Source: CAYJPV01 sp964396055
Lineage (GTDB): Bacteria; Acidobacteriota; Vicinamibacteria; Vicinamibacterales; JAKQTR01
DNA length: 64,000 nt
NCBI GenBank assembly: GCA_964396055.1
Contig: CAYNDV010000004.1
Location: 1-64,000, forward strand
Reading direction: 5' to 3'
A program made the position numbers and the translations under genes. Numbering within the stretch: position 1 is the stretch's first letter; each line of letters begins with the position of its first letter. This document shows, piece by piece, positions 33,776-41,473 of the stretch. The notes under the pieces were generated by a model that was given only the letters and a program-made list of their open reading frames with translations, searched no databases and was not told where the DNA came from.

Positions 33776-33931
33776 ATGAGTACATCTGCAGAAGTCGCGC
33801 GCACTGGCATCACGTTCGGGACCGCCCTCGCCATCACGATCTCGTGGAGCCTGCACAAGTCGATTTTCTGGGCGATCCTGCACGGCCTCCTGTCGTGGTT
33901 CTACGTGCTCTACTTCGCCGTCACGCGGTGA
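33776..33931 (+). CDS. 51-residue conserved small membrane protein
   Basis: Short gene starting MSTSAEVARTGITFGTALA and ending WFYVLYFAVTR. One or two hydrophobic stretches (FGTALAITISWSLHKSIFWA and ILHGLLSWFYVLYFAV) suggest a membrane hairpin. I recall similar short proteins with FGxALAxxISWSxxKSIxWAIxHGxxSWxYVxYY in other phyla, usually unnamed; this is recollection, not a search. Divergent from ppk2 with 17 bp between the ATGs and a shared -10 element, so it is likely co-expressed. Function unknown. Confidence 0.75.
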   Translation: MSTSAEVARTGITFGTALAITISWSLHKSIFWAILHGLLSWFYVLYFAVTR

Positions 33932-34107
33932 CCGGGTCCGTGGCTTGGCTGACTGACGCCTGTAAGTGATTGAACGACAGTGACGTAGGCCTGATTCCGA
34001 CGGCCGTGTCGGTTCAAGTTCCGGCTGCGCGCGCCGATTCCTCGTGTGGTGAGGGCCGGTTGCCCGTCCCGATCGTGGGGCGTCGACCCGGCCCCGGGCC
34101 ACACACC

Positions 34108-35991
34108 GTGAACCCCAACAGCCCGCCACAAGCAGCCTGTGCCCCGAATGCCGAGCCCCTGGCACGCGTGCCGGACGCCGCGGACGCCCAGCCCGCCTGG
34201 GCCGGCGAGCCTGGCGACACGGCACCTGCCCCGGATGGGTCGCTGGCGGACCTGGCGCAGCCGGTGCCCCCGCTGCGGCCTGACGTGCTGGGACAGGCCG
34301 TGTACGAGACGTTCATGCGCGTGCCCAACCTGTACGCGCTGGCGGTGGTGGACCGGGCCGGCCGCCCGATCGGGGTGCTCAACCGGTTCCGCTTCCTCGA
34401 AGCCCTGTCGCGGCCGTTCGGGCGCGACCTCTACGTCGGGCGGCCCGTCGAGTCGTTCATGGAGCGCACGCCGCTCGTCGTGGACGAGCACACGCCGCTG
34501 GACGTGGTGGCGGACCTGCTCGTGGACGACACGACGAAGTACATCTTCGACGGGTTCGTGGTCACGCGGGCCGGCCGGTACCTGGGCATCGGCACGGGCT
34601 TCGGCCTCATGCGCCGGCTGACCGAACGCAAGCAGGCCACGTTGCAGCACCTGGCCCACCACGACGTGCTGACCGACCTGCCGAACCGGCAGCTCTTCGC
34701 CGACCGCCTCGATCAGGCGGTGGCGCGCGCGCGGGTCTCGGGGCGGGCGACGGCCGTGCTGTATGTCGATCTCGACCGCTTCAAGCGCGTCAACGACACC
34801 TACGGCCACGCGATTGGCGACCTGCTGCTGCTGGGCGTGGCCAGCCGGCTGAGCGAATCGGTGCGGGCGCAGGACACCGTGGCGCGCCTCGGCGGCGACG
34901 AGTTCGGCATTGTCCTCGTCGAGCTGTCCGATCCCCGCGACGCGGAGCACGTTGCGGCCAAACTGCTGAAGCGCTGCGCCGAGCCCCATCAGCTCGAAGG
35001 GCACGAGGTCAACGTTTCCTTCAGCATCGGCATCGCGGTGTTCCCCGACGATGCGCACAGCGGGGAGTCGCTGCTGCGGGCCGCCGACGACGCGTTGTAC
35101 CACGCGAAAGAAGTCCGCAACACCTGGCTGCGTTTCAGCAACGAGATGCGGCGGGCCACCACGTCCGCGTTCGGGTTCAGCGCCGTTCAGCGCGGCATCG
35201 AGGAGGGGCATCTCGAGACCTACCTCCAGCCGATCGTCGATGTCCGCAGCGGGCGCATCCGGTCCGTCGAGGCCCTGGCGCGCTGGCGCGACCCGGTGCA
35301 CGGGCTGATGTCCACGCCGGACCTGATCCGGTTCGCCGAAGAATCGGGGCTCATCGTCGCCCTGAGCGGCCGGATCATGCGCGACGCGATGCGCGCCGTC
35401 GGCGGCTGGCAGCGGCACCTGGCGCCGGGCCTCTCGCTCGCGGTGAACGTCTCCGGCGTGCAGTTCCGGGAAGGCGGTCTCGTCCCGATGATCCGCCAGT
35501 TCCTGGAGGAGACGGCGTTCCCGCCCGACCTGCTCGAACTCGAGATCACCGAGAGCACCGTGATGCGCCTGGGCGCGGCGACCTACACCGCCCTGGGCCA
35601 GCTGAAGCAGATGGGCATCCGCCTGTCGGTCGACGACTTCGGCACGGGGTACTCGTCGCTCAGCCGCCTGCAGCGCCTGCCGGTGGACGCCCTGAAGATC
35701 GATCGCAGTTTCGTGCAGGTCATCGACGACGAGGGGCGTGGCGGGGAGATCGCCACCGCCATCGTCATGATGGCCCACTCGCTCGGGCTCTCGGTCACGG
35801 CCGAGGGCGTCGAGACGCCGTCGCAACTGGCGGTCCTCTCGACGGAGGGCTGTGATCGGGCCCAGGGCTACCTGTTCAGCCCGGCGGTTCCCGCACCGGA
35901 CCTGGAGGCGATGCTCGCGGCGCCGGTGGCTGCTCCCGGAGCGGCGAGCGCCCGCGCGGGCCGCACGCCAGCCGTCATCGGCGTCGTCTAG
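34108..35991 (+). CDS. CBS-GGDEF-EAL cyclic-di-GMP protein
   Basis: 627 residues from the GTG at 34108. A TTG at 33970 would add 46 residues, but codons there have lower third-position GC, so the shorter form is preferred. Proline/alanine-rich N-terminus, then a CBS-like pair (about residues 55-165, NLYALAVVDRAGRPIGVLNR). The GGDEF cyclase domain keeps its exact motif (residues 262-266), and the EAL phosphodiesterase domain keeps VEALARW, NVSGVQF, LEITES, DDFGTGYSSL and LKIDRSF. Both activities could therefore be real, with CBS ligands tuning them. No membrane segment seen. Position near the flagellar cluster suggests a role in the motile-sessile switch. Confidence 0.9.
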   Translation: MNPNSPPQAACAPNAEPLARVPDAADAQPAWAGEPGDTAPAPDGSLADLAQPVPPLRPDVLGQAVYETFMRVPNLYALAVVDRAGRPIGVLNRFRFLEALSRPFGRDLYVGRPVESFMERTPLVVDEHTPLDVVADLLVDDTTKYIFDGFVVTRAGRYLGIGTGFGLMRRLTERKQATLQHLAHHDVLTDLPNRQLFADRLDQAVARARVSGRATAVLYVDLDRFKRVNDTYGHAIGDLLLLGVASRLSESVRAQDTVARLGGDEFGIVLVELSDPRDAEHVAAKLLKRCAEPHQLEGHEVNVSFSIGIAVFPDDAHSGESLLRAADDALYHAKEVRNTWLRFSNEMRRATTSAFGFSAVQRGIEEGHLETYLQPIVDVRSGRIRSVEALARWRDPVHGLMSTPDLIRFAEESGLIVALSGRIMRDAMRAVGGWQRHLAPGLSLAVNVSGVQFREGGLVPMIRQFLEETAFPPDLLELEITESTVMRLGAATYTALGQLKQMGIRLSVDDFGTGYSSLSRLQRLPVDALKIDRSFVQVIDDEGRGGEIATAIVMMAHSLGLSVTAEGVETPSQLAVLSTEGCDRAQGYLFSPAVPAPDLEAMLAAPVAAPGAASARAGRTPAVIGVV

Positions 35992-36041
35992 AACCGGAGG
36001 TCACGTGAGTCCGGGAGGGATGTGACCCCTCCGTCCGGGTC

Positions 36042-36063
36042 GCGTCCGGCTGAAGCCGGACGC
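36042..36063. repeat. REP-like hairpin with TGAA loop
   Basis: Perfect 9-bp stem, GCGTCCGGC and complement, closed by a TGAA loop. It lies in the 211-bp gap between the convergent GGDEF-EAL and cheX genes, upstream of a separate terminator. Its form resembles short dispersed palindromes in GC-rich genomes; a second copy was not found in this window. Confidence 0.45.
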
Positions 36064-36126
36064 CACAAAGGCCTGCCCGTCGAGACACGACGGCCTGATA
36101 CCCGCCCAGGCTCCCGGACACAACGA

Positions 36127-36158
36127 AACGGCGCGGCGGGTTCCCCCGCCGCGCCGTT
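36127..36158. terminator. 14-bp stem-loop between convergent genes
   Basis: Arms 36127-36140 and 36145-36158 pair perfectly (AACGGCGCGGCGGG and complement) around a TTCC loop. It lies between the GGDEF-EAL stop and the cheX stop and could serve both. T/A pairs at the base give only a minimal U-tract. Confidence 0.75.
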
Positions 36159-36202
36159 CCCGTGTCCCGGTTGACCGGCCTGGCCGACCGGCCGGTTCGC
36201 GC

Positions 36203-36676
36203 TTACTGTTTCATCATGATCAGCTCGACGAAGACCTCTTTTTCGCCCATCTGGAACGGGCAGAGGATCCGGCGCACGTCCGACACGTACTTCGTGTAGA
36301 AATCGGACCCGACCGTGACCGTGGGAATCGAAATGACCCAGGGGTGGCCGGCTTCCGTCATCCTGGTCCGGAACGCGCCGGCGATCATGTTGGCTACCTC
36401 GCCGATGGCGTCCGGCATTTCGCCGTTCACCTCGGCCGGCTCCATGCCGAGCAGGGATCCGGCGATTTCGTTGGCCGCGTCAATCGTGCTGTAGAACACC
36501 ACGACGCCGGATTCACTGCCGGCGAAACTGACGGTGGCGACCACGTTGGACCGGGGCCGGAGGGCGTCACCCTCGATCGGGATCCCGAACGAGAGGTCAC
36601 GCAGGATCATCTTCTCGAAGACGTCCCGTGTGGAGTCGATCAGCATGTCGATGGATTGCGACATCGTGTCCTGCAT
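36203..36676 (-). CDS. cheX: CheX-type chemotaxis phosphatase
   Basis: 157 residues. Dephosphorylates CheY-P in chemotaxis. The catalytic helix AIGEVANMIAGAF contains the E-x-x-N pair (E93, N96) typical of CheC/CheX/FliY; a single active helix fits CheX. Preceded by cheY with 21 bp between, the natural substrate of the enzyme. ATG at 36676; no strong ribosome site. No CheA, CheW or receptor gene is in the window. Confidence 0.88.
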   Translation of the reverse strand: MQDTMSQSIDMLIDSTRDVFEKMILRDLSFGIPIEGDALRPRSNVVATVSFAGSESGVVVFYSTIDAANEIAGSLLGMEPAEVNGEMPDAIGEVANMIAGAFRTRMTEAGHPWVISIPTVTVGSDFYTKYVSDVRRILCPFQMGEKEVFVELIMMKQ

Positions 36677-36697
36677 GGCGGTACCTCGATGGCCGGA

Positions 36698-37063
36698 TCA
36701 CCCGGCGAGGAGAGCCTCGATCTTCTCCCTCATCACATCCGGCGTGAAGGGCTTGACGACGTAGTTGTTCACGCCTGCCCGCAGGGCCTCGACGATGTCG
36801 TCCTTCGCGGCATTGGTGGTGACCATCAGCACCGGGACGCTGGCGGTCTTCTCCTGGGCGCGGATCGTCCGGATGAATTCGATGCCCGACACCTCGGGCA
36901 TGTTCCAGTCGGTGATGATGACATCCACCGGGTTGGCCGTGGCCCGGTCGATGCCCTCCCGACCGTTGGACGCTTCGACCACGTCCGTGTGGCCGAGCTT
37001 GTTGAGTGTGTTGATGATGATCCTCCGCATGGTGGAGGAGTCATCCACGACTAGGAATCGCAT
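36698..37063 (-). CDS. cheY: CheY single-domain response regulator
   Basis: 121 residues from the ATG at 37063 (a GTG at 37072 adds three). All receiver residues are present: D7/D8 in VVDDSS, phospho-acceptor D52 in IITDWNMP, T83 and K104 in VVKPF. The length and the NMPxxSG segment match chemotaxis CheY rather than regulators with output domains. It would bind FliM (59289-60281) and be reset by CheX downstream. Divergent from the histidine kinase gene at 37214. Confidence 0.9.
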   Translation of the reverse strand: MRFLVVDDSSTMRRIIINTLNKLGHTDVVEASNGREGIDRATANPVDVIITDWNMPEVSGIEFIRTIRAQEKTASVPVLMVTTNAAKDDIVEALRAGVNNYVVKPFTPDVMREKIEALLAG

Positions 37064-37201
37064 ACGCTTCACCCATCGGGCCCGTCATGGGCCTCTGTTC
37101 GCGTCCACGCGGCGCGTTCACAGGGACAATCGGCCCGTGCCCGGGGATCTTGAGGCCGACCTGCGGCGCCGCCCGGGGGCTGCCGGCCTGTCGGCGGGGT
37201 G

Positions 37202-37207
37202 TAGAAT
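37202..37207 (+). promoter_or_regulatory. -10 element of a leaderless histidine kinase gene
   Basis: TAGAAT, followed by exactly 6 nt and the GTG at 37214, the same spacing as at 33764-33776. No ribosome site precedes the GTG. Confidence 0.5.
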
Positions 37208-37213
37208 GGCGCC

Positions 37214-37954
37214 GTGACCGACCATGCTGAGGCGCCCGTCACCGTGGCCTTCTCGCCTGATGACCTGGTCCGGATGAACCGCTGGGCCCTGGCGGCCAGC
37301 GTCGTGCGCGGGACGGTTCATTCCGTGAACAACATCCTCCAGACCATCGGCGGCCAGGCGGAGATGCTGCTGCAGCAGCCCGACGAACCCGACGGCGTGC
37401 GCAGACGCATGGACCGGGTCGTGGCGCAGACGGCCCGCGCCGCCACCTACATGCGCGAACTCTCGGCCGTCGTGCGGGACGCCCCCGCCGCGCCGGACCG
37501 CTGCGATGTCAGGCCCGCCGTGGATCGCGTCTACGCGCTGCGGGAGTACGACCTGGCGCGGGAGCGGATTGCGTTCGAGGTGCATGCGGGCGGCGAACCC
37601 CTGCCGGCAGTGCCCATCGACCAGCCCGCCCTGTGCACCGTGCTGCTGAACCTGATCCTCAACGCCGAACAGGCGCTGGCCGGCGCGCCGGACGCCCGGA
37701 TCGCGGTGCTGCTGGAGCGGAGGGGTGACGCCGTGGTGATCGGCGTGCAGGACAACGGCCCGGGCGTGCCCGCCGGCGACCGGGACCGGGTGTTCGAGCC
37801 GTTCGTCACCACCGGCCGGCCGGGGGCGACGCTCGGCCTGGGGCTGGCTGTCTCGCGGCGCCTGGCGCAGGCGCACGGAGGACGGCTCGTCCTCGCGGAC
37901 GGGCCGGACGCCGCCGGCGCACGCGTCGAGTTGATCCTGCCCGTCTCAGGCTGA
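37214..37954 (+). CDS. Soluble sensor histidine kinase, FlrB/NtrB-like
   Basis: 246 residues with no membrane segment or recognisable sensor domain. The dimerisation helix carries VHSVNNILQTIGGQAEML (H36 the likely phospho-acceptor, in the short HxxxN form seen in FleS/FlrB and NtrB-like kinases). The ATP-binding domain keeps the N box (LILNAEQAL), G1 (DNGPGVP) and G2 (LGLGLAV). It faces the sigma-54 activator gene tail to tail with a 9-bp overlap, and the pair sits immediately before the flagellar cluster, so it likely phosphorylates that regulator. GTG start, apparently leaderless. Confidence 0.85.
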   Translation: MTDHAEAPVTVAFSPDDLVRMNRWALAASVVRGTVHSVNNILQTIGGQAEMLLQQPDEPDGVRRRMDRVVAQTARAATYMRELSAVVRDAPAAPDRCDVRPAVDRVYALREYDLARERIAFEVHAGGEPLPAVPIDQPALCTVLLNLILNAEQALAGAPDARIAVLLERRGDAVVIGVQDNGPGVPAGDRDRVFEPFVTTGRPGATLGLGLAVSRRLAQAHGGRLVLADGPDAAGARVELILPVSG

Positions 37955-39352
37955 CATCGTCTGGGTGTCCTGGACGCCCAGCCGGTTCAGCTTGTCGATG
38001 AACGTCGTCCGGCTCAGGTTCAGCAGGCGCGCGGCCTGCCGCTTGTTGCCGCCCGTCTTCTCCAGGCATCGCAGGATGAGGTCGCGCTCGAGCTGCGACA
38101 CCACCGACGCGAAGTCGAGCCCGTCGTCCGGGATCGTGACGGGGTTCACTGCCGCCGGCTCGCTGGTGCTGCGGATGTCGTCGGGCAGCGAGCGCGGCGT
38201 GATCTCGCGATCGGCGCCCGACATCGCCACGGAGTGCTCGACGGCGTTCTCGAGCTGGCGGATGTTGCCCGGCCAGGGCGCGGCCATGAGCTGCCGGATC
38301 GTGTCCTGCGACAGGGTCTTGCAGGGGAGGTTGTTGCTGCGGCACGACTTCTGGACGAAGTGGCGCGCCAGCAGCGGGATGTCCTCGACGCGGTCGCGCA
38401 GGGGCGGCAGCGTGATGGGAATCACGTTGAGGCGGTAGTACAAGTCCTCACGGAACTGGCCTTCCTTCACGAGCTTGCGCAGATCCGTGTTGGTTGCGGC
38501 GATGATGCGGGCGTCGAACTTGACCGGCCGGGAATCGCCGACGCGCTCGATCTCGCGTTCCTGCAGGGCCCGCAGCAGCTTCGACTGGAGCGGCAGCGGC
38601 ATCAGCCCCACTTCATCGATGAAGAGGGTGCCCCGATGGGCGAGCTCGAAGCGGCCGATGCGGGGTGCCACGGCGCCGGTGAACGCGCCCTTGGTGTGCC
38701 CGAACAGCTCGGCCTCCGCCAGTTGCTCAGGAATCGCGGCGGAGTTGAACGCCACGAACCGGTGCTCGGCCCGCTGGCTGATGTTGTGGATGGTGCGCGC
38801 CACCAGTTCCTTGCCGGTGCCGGTCTCGCCGTGGATCAGGACCGTGCTGTTCATCGGGCTGATCGCATCCAGCGTGGCGAACACTTGACGCATGGCCGGG
38901 CTCTGGCCGATGATGCCCGACATCCGGCTGTAGTCGTTGAGTTGGGCCCGCAGTTCGGCGTTCTCGCGCTGCAGTTGACGGCGCTCGAACGCGGCCCGCA
39001 GCACCCGGGAGACCTGCGACAGCTGGAACGGCTTGCAGAGGAAGTCGATCGCGCCCTCTTTCATGGCGGTCACGGCTTCGGCCACGCCCCCGAACCCCGT
39101 GATGACGATGGCGATCAGGTCGGGATACCGCTCGACCGCCGCCCGGAGGATGTCGAGGCCGTCCGCGTCGGGCAGACGCAGGTCCACGACGCACGCGTCG
39201 AACGCGAACGCCGATACGTGTTCGAGTGCCTCGCGGCCGGTCGCGGCCAGCGTGGGGCGGAACCCGTCGGCGGCCAGCGACTCGCCGAGCAGTTCGCGGA
39301 AGTCGGTTTCGTCTTCGATGACGAGGACGGTGGGCTCCTGGTTCAGTGCCAT
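37946..39352 (-). CDS. Sigma-54-dependent response regulator, FlrC/FleR-like
   Basis: 468 residues in the NtrC order. Receiver domain 1-120 (D57 phospho-acceptor, K107). AAA+ domain about 143-385: Walker A GETGTGKE at 175-182, intact sigma-54 contact loop GAFTGA at 222-227, and Walker B GTLFIDEVG. Fis-type helix-turn-helix at 425-468 (GGNKRQAARLLNLSRTTFIDKL). With the GAFTGA loop intact it should remodel sigma-54 closed complexes. Both flagellar operons in the window have sigma-54 promoters, so they are its likely targets. GAAGGAT precedes the ATG. Confidence 0.92.
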   Translation of the reverse strand: MALNQEPTVLVIEDETDFRELLGESLAADGFRPTLAATGREALEHVSAFAFDACVVDLRLPDADGLDILRAAVERYPDLIAIVITGFGGVAEAVTAMKEGAIDFLCKPFQLSQVSRVLRAAFERRQLQRENAELRAQLNDYSRMSGIIGQSPAMRQVFATLDAISPMNSTVLIHGETGTGKELVARTIHNISQRAEHRFVAFNSAAIPEQLAEAELFGHTKGAFTGAVAPRIGRFELAHRGTLFIDEVGLMPLPLQSKLLRALQEREIERVGDSRPVKFDARIIAATNTDLRKLVKEGQFREDLYYRLNVIPITLPPLRDRVEDIPLLARHFVQKSCRSNNLPCKTLSQDTIRQLMAAPWPGNIRQLENAVEHSVAMSGADREITPRSLPDDIRSTSEPAAVNPVTIPDDGLDFASVVSQLERDLILRCLEKTGGNKRQAARLLNLSRTTFIDKLNRLGVQDTQTMSA

Positions 39353-39447
39353 ACGATCCTTCGATGCGAGGAAGAAGGTGACCGCGTGTCGGGCTGGCTC
39401 AGTCGACCCTGGCTGAACCGTCCCGGTGAACCGCCCCAGGTTCATGA

Positions 39448-39467
39448 AATCGACATCGGTGTCGATT
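39448..39467. promoter_or_regulatory. 8-bp dyad between divergent regulators
   Basis: AATCGACA, TCGG, TGTCGATT: perfect inverted repeat in the 122-158 bp between the sigma-54 activator start and the single-receiver gene. It lies 85 bp or more upstream of the former and just before the latter; an operator or autoregulatory site is possible. Confidence 0.35.
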
Positions 39468-39510
39468 AGTCGTCATGGGGTGGTCCGGCCAACGTCAGAT
39501 CGCAACGTCC

Positions 39511-40068
39511 ATGCCACAGACACACGACTTGCCCTCCACCACTGAAGTCCTGGTGGTCGACGATGACCCGGACATCCGGGAACTGCTCGTCGAGCACCTC
39601 AGGAGCCGGGGATTCCGGGTCGCCGCCGCTGCCGACGGGCGGGCTGCCATCGCAGCCGTGGAGCGGTCTCCCGGCCATTTCGGTCTGATTCTCACCGACC
39701 TGCAGCTGCCGGGCGCCGACGGCCTCGCCGTGTTGAGGGCCGCTAAACTCCTGAATCCACGGTGTCATGTCGTGATCATCACGGGCTACGCGTCGCTCGA
39801 CAGCGCCATCGAGGCCGTCCGGTCCGGGGCGTACGACTATCTGACCAAGCCGTTCTCTCTGGGTCAGCTCGACGTCATCATCAGCCGCATCCGCGACCGT
39901 CAGGCCCTCGAGTTGGAAAACCGACAGTTGGCCAGGCAGGTCGGGGATCGGGACCCGGGACCGGCACTCACCGTTCCCGCCAGGCTCGAGGCGATCGAAG
40001 GGCGGCTCGACCGTATCGAGAAGCTTTTGCAGGACTTAGCTGGTCCGAGGCGCCGCCACACCGACTAG
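39511..40068 (+). CDS. Stand-alone receiver-domain response regulator
   Basis: 185 residues from MPQTHD; an ATG at 39475 would add twelve. Receiver domain about 12-130: acidic pair in VVDDDPD, phospho-acceptor D63 in LILTDLQLPGADG, T in IITGYAS and K in YLTKPFS. The segment resembles receivers of NtrC-like regulators, but no AAA+ or DNA-binding domain follows; the tail (about 145-185) is a short charged helix, LEAIEGRLDRIEKLLQDL, possibly a coiled coil. It could be a phosphate relay or a competitor for the kinase at 37214. Last gene before the flagellar promoter. Confidence 0.82.
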   Translation: MPQTHDLPSTTEVLVVDDDPDIRELLVEHLRSRGFRVAAAADGRAAIAAVERSPGHFGLILTDLQLPGADGLAVLRAAKLLNPRCHVVIITGYASLDSAIEAVRSGAYDYLTKPFSLGQLDVIISRIRDRQALELENRQLARQVGDRDPGPALTVPARLEAIEGRLDRIEKLLQDLAGPRRRHTD

Positions 40069-40089
40069 TCCCCCTTGGCTGAGGCATGA

Positions 40090-40119
40090 CGGTTTTCTGT
40101 CTAGTCAGACGGAAAACCG
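40090..40119 (+). promoter_or_regulatory. 13-bp dyad, candidate activator site of the flgB operon
   Basis: Arms 40090-40102 and 40107-40119 (CGGTTTTCTGTCT with AGACGGAAAACCG; one G-T mismatch) around AGTC. Its edge is 94 bp upstream of the sigma-54 -24 box, within the usual range for enhancer-binding proteins. It lacks a T-tract, so a terminator of the receiver gene is the weaker reading. Confidence 0.45.
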
Positions 40120-40213
40120 ACAGGCCGTGCTCGACAAGCCGATAGCTCGCACAGCAGTCAGGTCTGACCACCACAGGCGATCTCTCCCTCCCCCGCGAGG
40201 CTCCAGATCTCGG

Positions 40214-40228
40214 GGCACTGTTCTTGCA
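40214..40228 (+). promoter_or_regulatory. Sigma-54 promoter of the first flagellar operon
   Basis: GGCAC (40214-40218), five bases, TTGCA (40224-40228): exact -24/-12 spacing and near-perfect consensus. The expected start site near 40238 is about 55 bp before the flgB GTG. The NtrC-type activator gene lies 0.9-2.3 kb upstream. Confidence 0.88.
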
Positions 40229-40293
40229 GTCCTGCCCTCCGTCAGCGGGTGGCCCTCGTGAGGAACCCGGCCACCCCGGGAGGCAGAATCACC

Positions 40294-40707
40294 GTGCCAG
40301 AACTGAGTGATGCCGCATTGGTCGAGGCGTTGCGCCGCCACATGACCGTGGCGGTCGGCCGACAGGTGGTCGCCTCGTCGAACCTGGCCAACGTCAGCAC
40401 CCCCGGGTACAAGGCGAAAGAAGTCGACTTCACCCAGATGCTCGACGAGCAGCTCACCGGGGGCACGCTGCCGATGCAGACGACCGGGCCCGGGCACCTG
40501 GGCGGGGCGATGCGGCCGGGCGCAACGGCCGATGCCCTCCCGACACGCGAGGTCGCCGGCAGCGGCGAGCGCCGCGACGGCAACACCGTGCAACTGGACC
40601 GCGAACTGCTGACGATGACCTCTGCCGCCGGCGACTTCGCCCGCGCCCAGACGGCGCTGGCCGCGAAGTTCCGCCTGCTGCGTTACGCCATCAACGAGGG
40701 GCGGTAA
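40294..40707 (+). CDS. flgB: Flagellar proximal rod protein FlgB
   Basis: 137 residues, GTG start at 40294 preceded by GGGAGG; an in-frame GTG at 40249 lacks a ribosome site. Rod protein: N-terminal helix with VASSNLANVSTPGYKAKEVDF (the ANxxTPGYK motif of rod/hook proteins), and a C-terminal helix that packs into the rod. First gene of the sigma-54 operon; flgC follows after 3 bp. Confidence 0.94.
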   Translation: MPELSDAALVEALRRHMTVAVGRQVVASSNLANVSTPGYKAKEVDFTQMLDEQLTGGTLPMQTTGPGHLGGAMRPGATADALPTREVAGSGERRDGNTVQLDRELLTMTSAAGDFARAQTALAAKFRLLRYAINEGR

Positions 40708-40710
40708 CCC

Positions 40711-41136
40711 ATGCCTTCCACGCTGAGCGCCGCCATCGGAGCCGCCGCCACCGCGCTGGGCGCCGAACGCACCCGGATCGAAGTGGCCGTCTCGAACCTG
40801 GCCAACGCCGAGACCACCCGCGGCGCCAACGGGCAGCCCTACCGCCGGCGTGACGTCGTGCTCGAGAGCGACGGCGAGGCCCGGTTCGACAACGCCCTGG
40901 GCCAGGCCGTCGGCGTCAAGGTGGCTGCCATCGTCGAGGACAAATCGCCGTTCCGCATCGTGCACGACCCCGGGCACCCTGATGCCGACGCCGAGGGCAT
41001 GGTCCGGCTGCCCAACGTGGATACCAACGTCGAGATGGTGGATCTGCTGTCCGCGTCCCGGGCCTATCAGGCGAACCTGACGGCCGTGAACCTGATCCGC
41101 GACATGCTGCAGAAGGCCCTGGACCTGGGCAGGTAG
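40711..41136 (+). CDS. flgC: Flagellar proximal rod protein FlgC
   Basis: 141 residues. N-terminal VAVSNLANAETTRGANGQPYRRRDVV and C-terminal NVDTNVEMVDLLSASRAYQANLTAVNLI match the FlgC rod family, which assembles with FlgB, FlgF, FliE and FlgG in the periplasm. Secreted by the flagellar type III apparatus without a cleaved signal. Spacing of 3 bp to flgB and 13 bp to fliE. Confidence 0.95.
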   Translation: MPSTLSAAIGAAATALGAERTRIEVAVSNLANAETTRGANGQPYRRRDVVLESDGEARFDNALGQAVGVKVAAIVEDKSPFRIVHDPGHPDADAEGMVRLPNVDTNVEMVDLLSASRAYQANLTAVNLIRDMLQKALDLGR

Positions 41137-41149
41137 GCGAGGAGACACG

Positions 41150-41440
41150 ATGGCCATCACCCCGATTGGCACCCCCGGATCGCTGGCGCCGACCATCAAG
41201 GCGCCCACCCCGGCCTCGAACGGCCAGCCCTTCGGCGACACCCTCAACCGGATGGTCGAGCAGGTGGAATCGTCGGGCCAGGCCGCGAACGACGCGGTGG
41301 CCAGGATGCTCGACGGCACCGGCGACGTCCACGACGCCATGATCGCCCTGCAGCGGTCCGACATGACGTTCCAGTTCGCCGTCCAGGTGCGCAACAAGCT
41401 GGTGCAGGCGTACCAGGACATCATGCGGATGCCGATCTAG
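41150..41440 (+). CDS. fliE: Flagellar MS-ring/rod junction protein FliE
   Basis: 96 residues. The C-terminal half shows the family pattern DVHDAMIALQRSDMTFQFAVQVRNKLVQAYQDIMRM. FliE joins the MS ring (FliF) to the rod. GGAG precedes the ATG. Normal length and normal gene order flgB-flgC-fliE-fliF. Confidence 0.94.
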   Translation: MAITPIGTPGSLAPTIKAPTPASNGQPFGDTLNRMVEQVESSGQAANDAVARMLDGTGDVHDAMIALQRSDMTFQFAVQVRNKLVQAYQDIMRMPI

Positions 41441-41473
41441 GCGCGGCCCTGATCCTATCGAGACCACGAATCC

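Noticed and set aside
33970..34107. TTG start for the GGDEF-EAL protein
   Set aside because: Lower third-position GC, no ribosome site, and no recognisable domain in these 46 codons; kept as an alternative only.
37073..37200. Sigma-54 promoter upstream of cheY
   Set aside because: The minus strand has GGGCACGGGCC followed by GATTG, but no GC at the required -12 distance.
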